From contig NW_004450660.1 in NCBI RefSeq assembly GCF_000321225.1, forward strand, positions 539,673 to 603,672: 64,000 nt of DNA. The letters are read 5' to 3'. The notes under the pieces are model-generated. The model was not told where the DNA came from. It worked only from the letters and a program-made list of their open reading frames with translations, and did not search any database. Below are positions 24,580 to 35,585 of this stretch, piece by piece. Source of the stretch: Odobenus rosmarus divergens (taxonomy: Eukaryota; Chordata; Mammalia; Carnivora; Odobenidae). The translations under genes and the position numbers were made by a program. Every line of letters begins with the position of its first letter. Position 1 is the stretch's first letter.

Positions 24580-25080
24580 CAGTTTCTCTGAATTACCATC
24601 TGAAGGTGAGTTCCTTTGGACCATGACAGAGGTTTGAATTTTGGACCCTTTGAGAACAGCAATTTTTTTTGTTTTTTTTTTGCAGAAATGTCAGTGAGGT
24701 AATTTCCTCTAGTTTCTGGAGAGTCAAGCTTAGAATGCCCCAGGCCTTTAATAATAGTCAAAGCAGTAGGTAAGAGTATGGCATCCAATAATTCTTGAAT
24801 GTCATGACCATTTTTAATTTTATCTCTGCTGGAAGTAAGGAAGCCATCTTGTTTCTATAAATTCCAAAATCACGAGCCACTCCAAATACATATATGTTAT
24901 CAGTGTAAATGTTGGCAGTTTTGCCCTTGGCTAGGATACATTCCCATGTGAGTGCAAATAGTTTCGCTTGTTGGGCTGAGGTAGCCAAAGGCAAAGGTGC
25001 CACTTCAGTTACTTTAAACGGACTTGGTACTGCAAATCCAGGCAATATTTACCATTTTCATCTTTCAAATAAGAACCATC
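24580..25080 (-). pseudogene. pol RNase H region of the provirus
   Basis: The 95-codon frame 24758-25045 carries the RNase H section with TSAQQAK, then KGKTANIYTD, keeping one catalytic Asp. The expected acidic residue in the helix reads Lys (24962-24964), which would abolish activity. The link to integrase continues in a different frame (24579-24788), with GHSKLDSPETRGN text. RNase H removed the RNA strand during reverse transcription. Confidence 0.82.
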
Positions 25081-25459
25081 AGTGAACCACGAAGAGTCAG
25101 CATTATCCAAAGGAGTTTTCTGTAAGTTATCACAGGGGGATCAGAAGGTGATCTGTCAGTATTAAACACTTATGGAGGGGGTTGTAGATACAAGAGTGGG
25201 GAAGAGTAACAGGGTTAAGGTTATTATAATGAGCAAGAATGATATAGGGGCAGTTAACAGGACAATTTCATAGGAAGTAAACAGCTTACTGAAAGATATT
25301 GAGTATGATAAGAGTTAAGAGCTTTGACAGCATGTAGCACAAAAATGGTCAAACAGGATCCCATGACTATTTCTTCAGTGGCTTTTATAAGAACAGAAGC
25401 AGCAGGGGTAGCTCTGAAGCATGGAAGATATTGCTGGGCTACAGAGTCTAGTTGTTGGC

Positions 25460-26560
25460 TGTAACATCCTATGGACTGGTGATCTTCATGCTTTGAGGTG
25501 AATATCCTAAGGGCATTCCTTTTTTTTTTTCATATTTAAAAAGGAAGAAAAGGAGTTGATAATTGGGGTGTCTAAAGTGGGGATGGATTAAGGTTTCCTT
25601 TAATATTTGAAAAGTCACATCATCTAAATCTTTCCAGATGATTGGGTCATCTAAATCTTTCCAGATGATAGTTTTTAACAGGGCATATAAAAGCTGGGTC
25701 ATAAGAAAAAAGTTTGGACTCTAGCTGTGGCAATGATTGGCTAATCTGAGAAAACCTCTCCGTTGATGTTTGGTTTTGGACTTTGGGAATTTCAGGATGC
25801 CCTGGTGCCTGTATAGATCTAGATGTAGTCCTTGTTGTGAGATTAGATGCCCTAAATACTGAACCTGAGGTTGGATAAATTGTAATTCTTCCTTAGAGAC
25901 TTTATGTCCCTATTTGGCTCGGAGTTTGGGCAAACTGATTCTATCTTCTTGGAAGGAGGCTTGGGAAGGGGAATGGAGGGGTAAGTCATCCATATATTGT
26001 ATGAAAGTAGAGCCCACAGAAACATGATATCAGCGAGTTCAGCCTTAAAAATTTGTGAGAAATAAAAAGGGCTTTCAGTGAAACTCCAGGGCATTACTTA
26101 CTAGGTGTATTTCTGTCCTTCCCAAGTAAGGGCAAGGAGATTTGACTAGCCTTAAATACTGGCATATTAAAGAAACCACCACATAAGTCAATCATGGGGA
26201 AAAAATGCTCCTAGTAGGGGTGAAGGCTAATAAAATGTGGGAGTTGGGGACAACAGGATGACAAAGGATGGCAATATTATTTATGGCTCAGAGGTCCTGG
26301 ACAAGCCTCTATCCATAGGCATTTGACTCCTTCACAGGTAAAACAGAAATGTTGCTGGATTGGTACAGGGCAAAATGAGGCCCTGGGCATTATAGTCTTC
26401 TCTTATTAGCTTAATTCCTTGAAGTGCCTTTTTATTTATAAGGTGTTGATTAATTGAGGAGAAGTTTTGAGGAATCTATTTGGGTCCTAACGGGAGGTTC
26501 ATGGTGGTTCTGCCAATATCAGTTGAAGATTTTGTCCATAAGACAGGTGGTAGTTGATCC
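25460..26560 (-). pseudogene. pol reverse-transcriptase region of the provirus
   Basis: The catalytic box YMDD is intact at 25985-25996, preceded by IQ and followed by DL-type text. A SFTESPFYFSQIF section upstream matches the region just before the active site, but in another frame. Connection-domain text lies down to about 25480. A perfect 22-bp block is repeated at 25621-25642 and 25648-25669, a 27-bp in-frame duplication (IIWKDLDD twice). Multiple stops make it inactive. Confidence 0.85.
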
Positions 26561-26649
26561 AATAAGGACAAATGAATAGTGTTTTTGGAATTAGCTCTAG
26601 TGTATTCACAGAAAGAGCAAATAAAACATATCAAAACGTCATTTAATTC

Positions 26650-26990
26650 ATCATGTTTGCTATATCAGTTACTGCTGTCAAATTTTAGAATTATTTCCCT
26701 GCTTTCAGGAGAAATTCCAGCATTTTTTTTTCTAATAAATCTCAGCCTAGTAATGAACAGGGACAGAGGAACTAAGGAGAAAAGGGTGGGTATCTCTTAG
26801 AAGGTCTAAGCAAAAGGGGATAGGTTTAGAGATAGAAACTTTTTGAGGTTTATTAGACACTCCCACTACTTGACCCATTTTAGTTACTCTGAGGCAAGGG
26901 CTGTTTAACAGTAGTGGGGTTAAGCACCAAGAGTGTAGCTCTGGTGTTGATAAAGACAAAGAGAGATTCATTCTCAATCTGGAGAATGGT
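26650..26990 (-). pseudogene. Protease region of the provirus
   Basis: The aspartic-protease active-site triad is recognisable by context (followed by A-T-L and hydrophobics) but reads Asn-Thr-Arg at 26940-26948, so both the catalytic Asp and the Gly are lost. The following part continues in another frame (26747-26977) with GQVVGVSNKPQ text. Inactive. Confidence 0.75.
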
Positions 26991-26999
26991 TTGTCTGAG

Positions 27000-28140
27000 T
27001 CAATTAAGGGGGAGACCCTGTGGTTCCTTGGAGTGTTGATATTAAAGATTGGGAGGACAATAGAAAGGCTGTTTAGAGGGCTAAACTGAAGTGCTCAAGA
27101 TTGTAGCTGTCTTTCTCCCAATGTCCTGGCTCTCTGCAATAATTGCAGTGACGATGAAGGGTTTAGTTTCTTTTAGGGACTTCCACTTTTTGGAATTGAA
27201 AATTAAGGATTTTAGAAGTCTTCCTTTTATTCAAATCAGCTAAGGTGCAGGTGATCTGATTTGCTAAATTAACTAAATCTGGAATGGACAGATTTTCTCA
27301 TTCCCTCCTGGACCTTATAACTAGAAGAGATGATCCCAGTTCAGACAATTAATAAACATAGAGTTAAAAATTACCTGAGTGGATTCAACATCCAAATGAA
27401 GACCACAATTTTCTTTAAAGACAATTAGGAGCCAACTATAGTAATTATGCACAGGTTCATTGGGCTTCTGGGTTCAAACCTGAATCTTACTCCAGTTGGC
27501 TGGCTTTGGGAAGGTCCTAGGAATGGCCAAGTGGAGTCACTTGGCAATTCCTGAGCCTGGTCACATAATAAGGCACAGGGATTTCTCTGTCCCCAGGTTG
27601 TAATTCTAGAGTCTTCCCAGAGTCATTCCCATTGGCAGTTTTCATCCAGTGTTGGGTATGACCTTCACCAACAAGCATGTGGACTAGCTGATATAATTCA
27701 GAGAAGCCATGTTGATAAGTGTGCATAACTATACTAAATTCCTCAGCAAATCTGTCATTACTTTGAGAAAATCTCCTCAGATCCTTTGGGGAAATCTTCT
27801 ACTGTGGCTTGTTGCTCAGCTTAGTCCAGGGAACATATTAAATTAGGAGTTTAGCATTTGTTTTCTCAGAAGGTCTGATTTTCAAGCAGCAGGTTTCTAT
27901 AGGTTTGGGGAAGGAGGAAGCAGGAAGAGGTTCAGAGAAAAAGGGACGGGCAGTAAAGAGATTGGAATGAGAAGGTGGAGGGTGTGGAAGAGGTGGGGAC
28001 AGTGCAGAGGAAAAAGAGGAATCTGTGCCAGAGGCAAAGAAGAGAGGGGAAGAGAAAAAGAGACCTCAGAAGTTTTTTCAAATTATTTGTTTATTTATTT
28101 ATTTATTCTTTTTTTTTTTTTTTGCTCTGATTATGTTAGA
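27000..28140 (-). pseudogene. gag remnant of the provirus
   Basis: From right to left: a proline-rich segment at about 27900-28080 (p12-like, PPLP and HPPPS text); capsid text around 27370-27726 including QKPNEPVHNYYSWL; and one CCHC zinc knuckle at 27106-27147. In the knuckle C-x2-C-x4-H is kept but the last Cys reads Ser. Gag built the particle and the knuckle bound RNA. Stops and frame changes occur throughout. Confidence 0.8.
28089..28125. repeat. TTTA/T-run low-complexity tract
   Basis: (TTTA)n followed by about 15 T, inside the provirus; may be an A-tail remnant of something unidentified. Confidence 0.7.
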
Positions 28141-28343
28141 ATTGGTATTTTGTAAGTGATTTTAGAATCTTGGATGCATTTGAAAGCCTCCAGGTACCTT
28201 AATTAAAATAGGCATCTCATTCAGTTTATCTAATTTTAGAGCCATTGTCTTCTACATTAGTTCTGAAAAAAAAAAAAAAAACTTTAGGGAGGTTGAAATA
28301 AGTTGGTTTATTTAGTTAGGAATTTGCTGAGGAGAAACAATAG

Positions 28344-28534
28344 GTTTTTTTTTTAAGAAGATTTTATTTATTTATTTGAGAGAGAGAGAATGAGAGAGAG
28401 AGAGCACGAGAGGGAAGAGGGTCAGAAGGAGAAGCAGACTCCCTGCTGAGCAGGGAGCCCAATGCAGGACTCGATCCCGGATCATGACCTGAGCTGAAGG
28501 CAGTCGCTTAACCAACTGAGCCACCCAGGCACCC
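28344..28534 (-). mobile_element. SINEC carnivore SINE in the proviral leader
   Basis: Full-length minus-strand copy. Perfect 12-bp duplication 'gagaaacaatag' at 28332-28343 and 28535-28546. It interrupts the region between primer binding site and gag. Confidence 0.96.
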
Positions 28535-28593
28535 GAGAAACAATAGTTTTTGAACATAAAACCAACTGGGATCTCAGAAGGAGAACTTCTAAG

Positions 28594-28688
28594 AGATATA
28601 ATATATATGTATATATACATATATGTTCATATATATTATATATAGATATATATTGATTATATATATTATAAAATATATCTATATACAT
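28594..28688. repeat. (TA)n-rich microsatellite
   Basis: Imperfect TATA/TATG tract of about 95 bp in the proviral leader. Confidence 0.9.
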
Positions 28689-28945
28689 TATATTAGCATC
28701 CCATACCTCAAAATCAGAGATCCAGAAAACAAATGAGAATTCACCTAAAGGAAGATGCCTTCAAGAAAACAGATCCTAGATAAAATCAGAGAGCTCAACT
28801 AAAAGGAGGGAGCTCAACTCTAAGAGGAGACTCACTGAATCTGAAGGAAGAAGATGACTCACAGAAATAGAGAGTACAAGTAGGTACCACACGTGGTTGT
28901 GGGGTTGTTAATTCCTTGGTGGGGCATGGGGATTAGCCTCTTTGG

Positions 28946-28963
28946 ATCCCACTTCTGACACCA
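28946..28963 (-). other. Primer binding site, tRNA-Leu type
   Basis: On the minus strand, 18 nt beginning TGGTGTCAGAAGTGGGAT, complementary to the 3' end of a mammalian leucine tRNA, five bases after the 5' LTR. The tRNA match is from memory of leucine tRNA ends. Confidence 0.82.
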
Positions 28964-28968
28964 TGAGA

Positions 28969-29368
28969 TGTCAATCTTCTGAAGGAAAATGGTAAGCAAT
29001 TTAGCCAGTAAAATCAAATTTATTCAACAATAGCAGAGAAATGAGGATAGGAAAGTCTGGAGAACAAAGAAGGGGAGCATCCTTTTATAGAGAAAAGGGG
29101 GAGATTTGGGGAGTTATTTTGAACAAAAGTTCATTAGAGGAAAATGAAAGTTGGAAGTATTGGTGGTTTCTGATTGGCTGCAGGTGATCAAAGTGGTGGT
29201 GGCCTCTCGCTGGCTGCTTGTGAGGGCAGCTTGCTGTTGCCTGGCCTAGAGGAAATCTTCCTTCTTCCTATTGGACTATGTAAGACATGATGAATGGTGC
29301 ATGTTGGCATCCCTCCCTTCATGGCTTTCTGAATCAGGTTTGGGTTGTTTCCTTAATACATTTTGACA
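28969..29368 (-). repeat. 5' LTR of the provirus
   Basis: Partner of 21017-21438. TATA box CTATAAAAGG on the minus strand (29081-29090), AATAAA at 29019-29024, CCAAT-type box near 29173. Begins TG and ends CA. Confidence 0.92.
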
Positions 29369-29372
29369 GAAG
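29369..29372. other. Provirus target-site duplication, right copy
   Basis: GAAG, matching 21013-21016. Confidence 0.7.
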
Positions 29373-30640
29373 TTAGTTGCCAGCCTTATTGTTCCCCTCT
29401 TGAAAGTAATCACTCTTTTCTTTCTGGATTCATTTTTGATTTTGAATTTGTCTTTGATGTTCTGCAATTTCACTATGGTGTGGATAAACTTGGATTTCAT
29501 TTTTTTTTTTTTTGTCTTACCTTAGGCTTTCTGAATCTGAATTCATCTTTTACCAGTTCTAAAAAAAAGTATCAGACTTGTTTCTTCAGACATTACCTCT
29601 GCTGTATCCTCTCCCTCCTTTCCTCCTCTTCCCTCACTTAGCAAATTATATGTTTGGTAGAACTTCTTACTTTTTCTTCCATGTTTTTAAGGCTCTTTCT
29701 CATGCATCTCCCTCCTTATTTCTCTATGCTGCTTTCTGGATGCTTTCTTTTGCTTTCTCTTCTTTTCAGTAATTCTCATTTTAGCTGTGTCTTATCTAAT
29801 GTTAAAGTGGTCTATCAAATTTTAATTTATTATATTCTTCATTTCTATTAGAAATATTTGGTTATTTTTAAAAATATGCATGTTCTCTTACCTCCATCTC
29901 TTTTCTCATATTTTACATGTTTTATTTCTTTAAACATATTATACAAATTTTTTTTATAGTTTGTGGCTGATAATTCCAAAGTCAGAGGACTTTTGCAGTT
30001 TAATTCTGCTCTTTAGCTCATGGTGACTTTGTTTCTGTGTTATCTGGTTTTTGACTGTCCTCTTATTTTTTTGGAACTTCATAGCAGAAATTCTTTGAGT
30101 CCTGGTCTGACTGTGAGGTCTTCTATAGCAAGGTTTTATCATTTTGTTTTGGTTGGGTTTGATTTGGTTTGGCTTTGTTTCTGTAAGTGTTCAAAGGCAT
30201 TACACAGTCAGAAGCACACTAAAATAAATCTCAGCCTGAGATTTTTCAGGTTATTTGGGTGTCACAAATTCAAGCTTCAAATCCATAGGAAGGCCAGTTT
30301 TCTGGGACAAATCTTTGGTGGGATTCTTTTACCCCTTCAATGCTAAGATTTGACAAGCATGCTAACTACTGAGTGAGGCATCATTTTGTGCAATTTTATT
30401 TATTTACTGTGGTACTGAAATGCAGGACACTAGAGTACCAGGTTTATATGTGGGTGTCCTATTAGATGTTCCTCCTTGGTTGAACTCTAGGATTTGTCTT
30501 TTGTTTCCCAGACCCAATAAATCCCTGTAATCTTTAATTCAAATTTACCTGGTTTTGCACACCCTCTCAAAGTTTTAGGCTGGGACAGAACTTTCCTGCC
30601 TCAGACTTCAGTTAGATTTTAGTTTCTGAATAGTTTTTAT
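29369..30640 (-). mobile_element. Old LINE-1 (L1M) sequence, right part
   Basis: T-rich text resembling old L1M: 'gtctttgatgttctgcaatt', 'tcactatggtgtggat', 'tttatttctttaaacatatt' and 'gctgataattcc'. It continues the L1 DNA into which the provirus inserted. Small T-rich frames here are not genes. Confidence 0.6.
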
Positions 30641-31299
30641 TTTATTTTCAGTTCATAAAAACAATTAAAAGGATTACATAAATAAGTACTTCTGTATGTG
30701 CAATATTGCATATACATTTCACACTCTTTATGTGATAGAATAACAAAACCATATGTTTTATGTATTACACAATATAAGATTTAAAATAAAAAAATTTTAT
30801 TTTGCTGCAATTTTGCCAAAAACAAAAATCTCTCTCAATGAGATTTTATTGGTTTGATTTCAATCTCCTCTAAAGTTCTGGTTTCTAAAAGTGAAGAGAA
30901 AAGAAATGTGTGAAAATATTCCAAATAGCTCATATAAAAGTGAGGCAATTCCAATAAGAGTTAATTTTTTTAAAAACTAGAATACATAAATAAGCTAATA
31001 TTTATAAGGCCTACTACAAATCATAACCTGAAAAATCAGGAAATGATAGCTGTCCTCCTCCTCATCATCATCTACATTTCATTGCCTTCTCTCCTGATGT
31101 CACTTATTTAATGAGCTCAAGAAAGAAATTGTCTGAATGTGACAGTTTCAATATCCAATGTGCATCTGAGAGGTATTTGAAGAGACATTTTATTTTTTGC
31201 TAAACAAGAGAATGCACATCATACACTGGCACTACAACTACTGGGGGGGAAAAATTCTCTAATGGGATTGAGGGACCTTGGGTTAGCACTAAGTATGTC
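30641..31299. other. No recognised feature
   Basis: AT-rich unique DNA. Confidence 0.35.
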
Positions 31300-32300
31300 C
31301 TATGTTTTACTGTCAACATGTACTATTCTCCAGTGGAGTTTTATGGAGTAGAATTGCAGTTTAATAAGAACCTCATTTGCAGGTACACTGCCCACCCACT
31401 GAATAGCTGCCTTAGTCATATAATAGTCTGATTGGAGTCCCGTGGAGGTGCAGTCCTCTGTTAGCAACTTATCTTAATGGAAACGAATTGCATCCATTGC
31501 AAACCTCTTACTACACATTACCATGTTAGCGTAAGCCAGATAAGAGAATTCTACCACTTGCAGAAGCTTGTATAGTTCTTTGAGCTAATGTATAAATTGC
31601 ATCATTTGGAGGCTTTACTTATTTTTCTAATATAAACATATTGGAGTAGTGCTGGAAGTAACCTCTAAGTTAACCTTTTATTTTGTCTTTGGCCTGAAAT
31701 AAACCTTGAAAAAAAAATAAAGCATATATCATTCCTCTTCACTTTTCCCCCCTCAGCCTTGTCTCACAAGGATTATAAAAGCTGAAATATTTAAACATTC
31801 CACTGAATATTTAATGTGGCTGAAATAAAAATCACTTAAAAAGGGGGGGCAATTATGGGTCTTTGTGGTCTAGTTTAGTGATTTGAAAGATGTTAAACTA
31901 TTATGTAGCATCTCAACTTTTGAAATTATATCAATTATTAAATTGTTGATATTAAGAATTGTCAATGTATGGCCATTGAAACTTTCATTAATAGCTTAAA
32001 ATTAAACATTGCATACATGATTGGCTATTGTATGTGGAGAAATTTTCCATTTTTCCTTATTTTCTCTTAAATCCAATATACCAATTGTAAAGTGTCCCCC
32101 CATTTAGAAAGAATATCTGATCCTTAAAATTATACTCAGGCTTTTGTAACAATGCTCTCATTTTATTCTTTATTTCAAATTGTTTATTATTTATTTCTAG
32201 CATCAAAATGTCATGGCCAATTGGTGGGCTGAATTACAATATGCATCTGTTTTATAGAAGTGGCAAATATCAATCTTCAGTATTAGAATTGTTGCCAGAG
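31300..32300. promoter_or_regulatory. Candidate conserved non-coding tract
   Basis: About 1 kb without transposon text, AT-rich but not low-complexity, with many ATTA/TAAT cores, 'cattccactgaatatttaat' and TTATC/GATAA sites. The appearance fits single-copy regulatory DNA in a gene desert. Inference only. Confidence 0.25.
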
Positions 32301-32682
32301 AAGCTGTGTTTGAAAATAGTGAATTTTAGAGGTTTTTAAGTGTCATTCACTTTTGCGAATATCTGTCTCTTCTCCCTTGTAATTTTTATGGGAGCAAAAA
32401 TATTCAAAGAATTATATTAAAACTCAAGAGCTTTGGACATAACCTAGTATTTCAAAGACCTCATCTGCTTTCAGCATAATTGACGTGTACACATAATACT
32501 TTGAGTTCTGTGTCTTCCAAAATTGGTGAAGCAGATACTCATGTGGACAAGTCAGTACACCAGACAACTAGATTTGTGGAGGGGAGCTGACATTGACTGA
32601 TTACTTGCAGTCAATGTGCTTGTCCTTATGTTCAGAACTTAATATGGCAACTTATTGGATGGATCCCACTTTCTATTTCTCC
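32301..32682. other. No recognised feature
   Basis: Unique DNA before the tetranucleotide repeat. Confidence 0.35.
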
Positions 32683-32842
32683 TTTATCTATCATCTATCT
32701 ATCTATCATCTATCTATCTATCGATCTATCTATCTATCTATCATCTATCTATCTATCTGTCTATCTATCTATCTATCATTTATCTATCTATCTATCTATC
32801 TATCATCTATCCATCCATCTATATGCTTATCTATCATCTATA
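32683..32842. repeat. (TATC)n microsatellite
   Basis: About 160 bp of TATC units with ATC-shortened and TATG/TGTC variants. The open frames here (Tyr-Leu-Ser-Ile repeats) are artefacts of the repeat. Confidence 0.97.
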
Positions 32843-33349
32843 CATCTGAATTTAAGTCCATTTTGAGTCAACTGAACCTCAGAGACATTGAGCCCTACCA
32901 TACTTCACACTGCCAGTGAGTAGAAGAACCAAAAATTTAAACTTTTATTTTTCATTCTAAAGATAACACTTTTCTACATTCAGCACATTGTCTCTCACAA
33001 TCATGATATAATATTTTTCCTAGGACATAGAATTGTTTGGGGAATAAAAATGAAGAACAGAATAATCTGTTAATTACATAGGAAAATCAAATTTAGAGCA
33101 GTACCTGGAAGTAGCTTTGAGCAAACCTGAAATTCAGACCAAGCCTACCTCCTGTGCCTTCTGTCTTTTTCTTAGGCTCTTATTCTACATCTTCTTCTGA
33201 CCCTCACTGTTTTTCTTCTCTCTCTCCCCTCTCTCCAATCACTCTTTTTTTCTATTTAGTCATTAATATTTAGCGGAACATTTTTCAAACAACTTTTTCT
33301 GCTTTATACTTTTCTGAGTGTTAATGTGAAATAGCCCTGCATAACCTCA
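32843..33349. other. No recognised feature
   Basis: Unique DNA with a CT-rich patch near 33210. Confidence 0.35.
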
Positions 33350-33384
33350 GACACACACACACACACGTGCACACACACACACAC
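33350..33384. repeat. (AC)n microsatellite
   Basis: Two AC runs separated by 'gtgc'. Confidence 0.95.
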
Positions 33385-33569
33385 TTTATTTTGAACTTAA
33401 TCCAGTATTTGTGTTACCTCTATGTCAATTTACTATTTAGCTTTAATTTTGGATTAAAAAGTGGTTTTTGGGGCCTAGAGCAACTTTTACTGCCTTCAAG
33501 TAAGGAAGTTCTCCAAAAATTAAAGATCTACAATGTTATAGATATGTCCAAGAGACACAGGTACCAAAT

Positions 33570-34890
33570 GAAAAAGCTCTCAGTGACAAAGCTGGAACAA
33601 TCTAAGTGACAAAATAGTGTTGAATTATAGACCAAAGTATAAAATGAATAACTATAAGTCCATATAGACATAAGTAAACAATTGAATAAATTAAATAAGT
33701 GGAAGAGAACAGAAGCTCTCCCATGCAGAAGAATTCTAAATAATTGATGTAGAGGCTTTATCTTCAAGGAAGTAAAGTATAACTCTTCATTCCTTAAGTA
33801 TGGTCTTCGCATAGTGGCTTCCTTCCAAAGAGTACAGTATGGAAATGTGGGAACTATGAGGGAGTAACTTTACAGTGGAGACACTTGACCAGCACTACTT
33901 AAGCCCAGTGATCAAGGTCAACATCGGTAGTGACTAATCATGTGGATTGTATGTGCCCTTGATATTATACAATGAGAATGCTACTTTACCTCTGTGGTCT
34001 TCTTCCCCAGAATCCATAACCCCCTCTAATCATGAAAGAAAAATCAGATAAATCCCAGTTGAGGGGCATCCTTACAAAGTAGCTGACCTGTTGTATGGTA
34101 CATGCTGGATAGCTAGTTTATGCAAGCATACACAGAATGTCCCTGTTAATCCCTATCTCAAATGTAGAGATCCTGTCCTATATTTCCATCAAGCAAAATG
34201 TGAGAAGAATGTGTTGTTCAGCGTTGAAGGTCAGGGGCTCCACAGATGGCCAACAGCCAATGTCTCTTTTGTAATGAAGTGTCCAAGTGGCAGGTCTGAA
34301 TCTCCTTGGAAACACTGTGCAAAGAAGGGAAGAGCCAATGATAGTTGCTAGGATAAGTTACTATGATATAAAAACTTGCAGCATGTAGAACCCAGAAACA
34401 GATGCTTTGTCCAGTTTGCTCCTGGACTCCTTGTATGCATTTTCCCCCAATAAACTTATGTCTCAATTACTGTCTCCTGGTCTTTTCTTTGGCCTCACTG
34501 GGCCATCACCACCCCAGGTTTAGAGTCTGCTGGGATGCAGCTGCATACCTGTAATCTTCAAATTGTCCAGGTCATCAAAAACAAGGAAAGTCTGAGAAAC
34601 TGTCACAACCAAGAGGAGCCTAAGGAGATATGATAACTTTACATAATGTAGCATCACGAATGGCACCCTGGAACAGAAAAAGGGCATCAGATAAAAACTA
34701 AGAAAATCTGAATAAAGTTGGACTTTATATAATAACAATGTGTCACTATTAGTTCATTAATTGTAACACATATGCCATAATAAGATTAAAATGTTAATAA
34801 TTGGGAAAACTAAGTGTGAGATGCATAGGAACTCTATATACTACTTTGTAATTTTTCTGTAAAATATAAAAATATAAAATAAAATTTATT
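33570..34890 (+). mobile_element. Old LINE-1-like 3' end, split by a solo LTR
   Basis: 33570-34090 and 34547-34890 read as one worn element. Recognisable phrases include 'ggtcatcaaaaacaaggaaa', 'gtctgagaaactgtcac', 'gttcattaattgtaacac', 'aatttttctgtaaaat' and a terminal A/T-rich AATAAA-bearing tail. Assigned to old L1 (L1M) 3' ends from memory; the subfamily is uncertain. Confidence 0.5.
34091..34546 (+). mobile_element. Solo LTR inserted in an old L1
   Basis: About 455 bp between two copies of 'acctg' (34086-34090, 34547-34551). It holds a TATA-like 'gatataaaaac' near 34365 and an AATAAA at 34449-34454, spaced as U3-R of an LTR read on the plus strand, followed by GT-rich/CT-rich text. No second LTR or internal genes nearby. 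The short target duplication fits an ERV; the exact edges may be off by one or two bases. Family unknown. Confidence 0.6.
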
Positions 34891-35546
34891 ATATATAAAA
34901 ATGGAAGATATAATAAAGGAAAAATGTCCTTGGGTAAAGGAATGATTTAGGGCACTTGCCAGAGCCAGTGGTGGAGATGTTTTGGAAGGAGTTTTTGGAG
35001 ACAGAAAATGCGTTAGCAGTATACAGAGGCATTATTTCCCTATGATGTGAATGGTGCCCTACCTAACCTCAGATTAGCCTTGATTTTACACCCACTTTAT
35101 TTCTTTAACAGAAGATTTTAATGACTTTATAGGAAGGAAAAGTAGAAAAGTGTAGCTCTATAGAGTTTCTTAAAGACAAAGTGTTAATGTGTCCACATTG
35201 AGTATAGTAGAACCAAGATACATGTGAGGTGATGATTGGGGATGTATTTATGGTGATCCTACATCCCTTAGAGCTAATGTCCCTAGCTAGCCTCTTCAGA
35301 TTGGCTAGACCTCACAATGCTGAAACCCTTATAGGTCTTACATTCTAAGATGACTGGTACCAGATGATGATTGTAGAAGGATACTCCATAAAGGTTGGTT
35401 GTGATTCACATCAGTTTGCTTAAAGGAAAAGAAGGGAGAAAAAGAAGATGAAGAGGAGGAAAGGGGAGGAAGAGAAAAAAAAGGAACAAATTGACCCACC
35501 ATTGAGAGGTATGTTTTCTCATTTTCTTGAAGGAAAATAAAAGAAG
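34891..35546. other. No recognised feature
   Basis: Unique DNA; the purine-rich stretch at 35420-35490 is low-complexity. Confidence 0.35.
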
Positions 35547-35585
35547 AAAGAAGGAAGGAAGGAAGGAAGGAAGGAAGGAAGGAAG
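35547..35585. repeat. (GAAG)n microsatellite
   Basis: About nine GGAA units; its frames in the other strand (Ser-Phe-Leu-Pro runs) are artefacts. Confidence 0.95.

Larger units (their letters stand above)
21017..29368 (-). mobile_element. Class I (gammaretrovirus-like) endogenous retrovirus, defective
   Basis: A two-LTR provirus of about 8.35 kb on the minus strand, roughly 7.7 kb after removing three later SINEs. Reading from the right: 5' LTR, tRNA-Leu-type primer binding site, gag with proline-rich and zinc-knuckle regions, protease, reverse transcriptase, RNase H, integrase, env remnant, polypurine tract and 3' LTR. The 4-bp GAAG target duplication and the pol layout fit class I. All genes are broken by stops and frame changes, so it is not expected to make virus. 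The two LTRs differ by many substitutions and by a roughly 40-bp indel, which indicates an old insertion. It sits inside older L1 DNA. The family name is not known to me. Confidence 0.92.

Noticed and set aside
32683..32842. Regular repeats as a CRISPR array
   Set aside because: Tetranucleotide microsatellite in a mammalian genome; no spacers.
32593..32919. Tyr/Leu/Ser/Ile-repeat frame of 108 codons
   Set aside because: Translation of the TATC microsatellite.
34091..34351. 86-codon frame inside the solo LTR
   Set aside because: LTR-internal open frame without recognisable similarity; probably chance.
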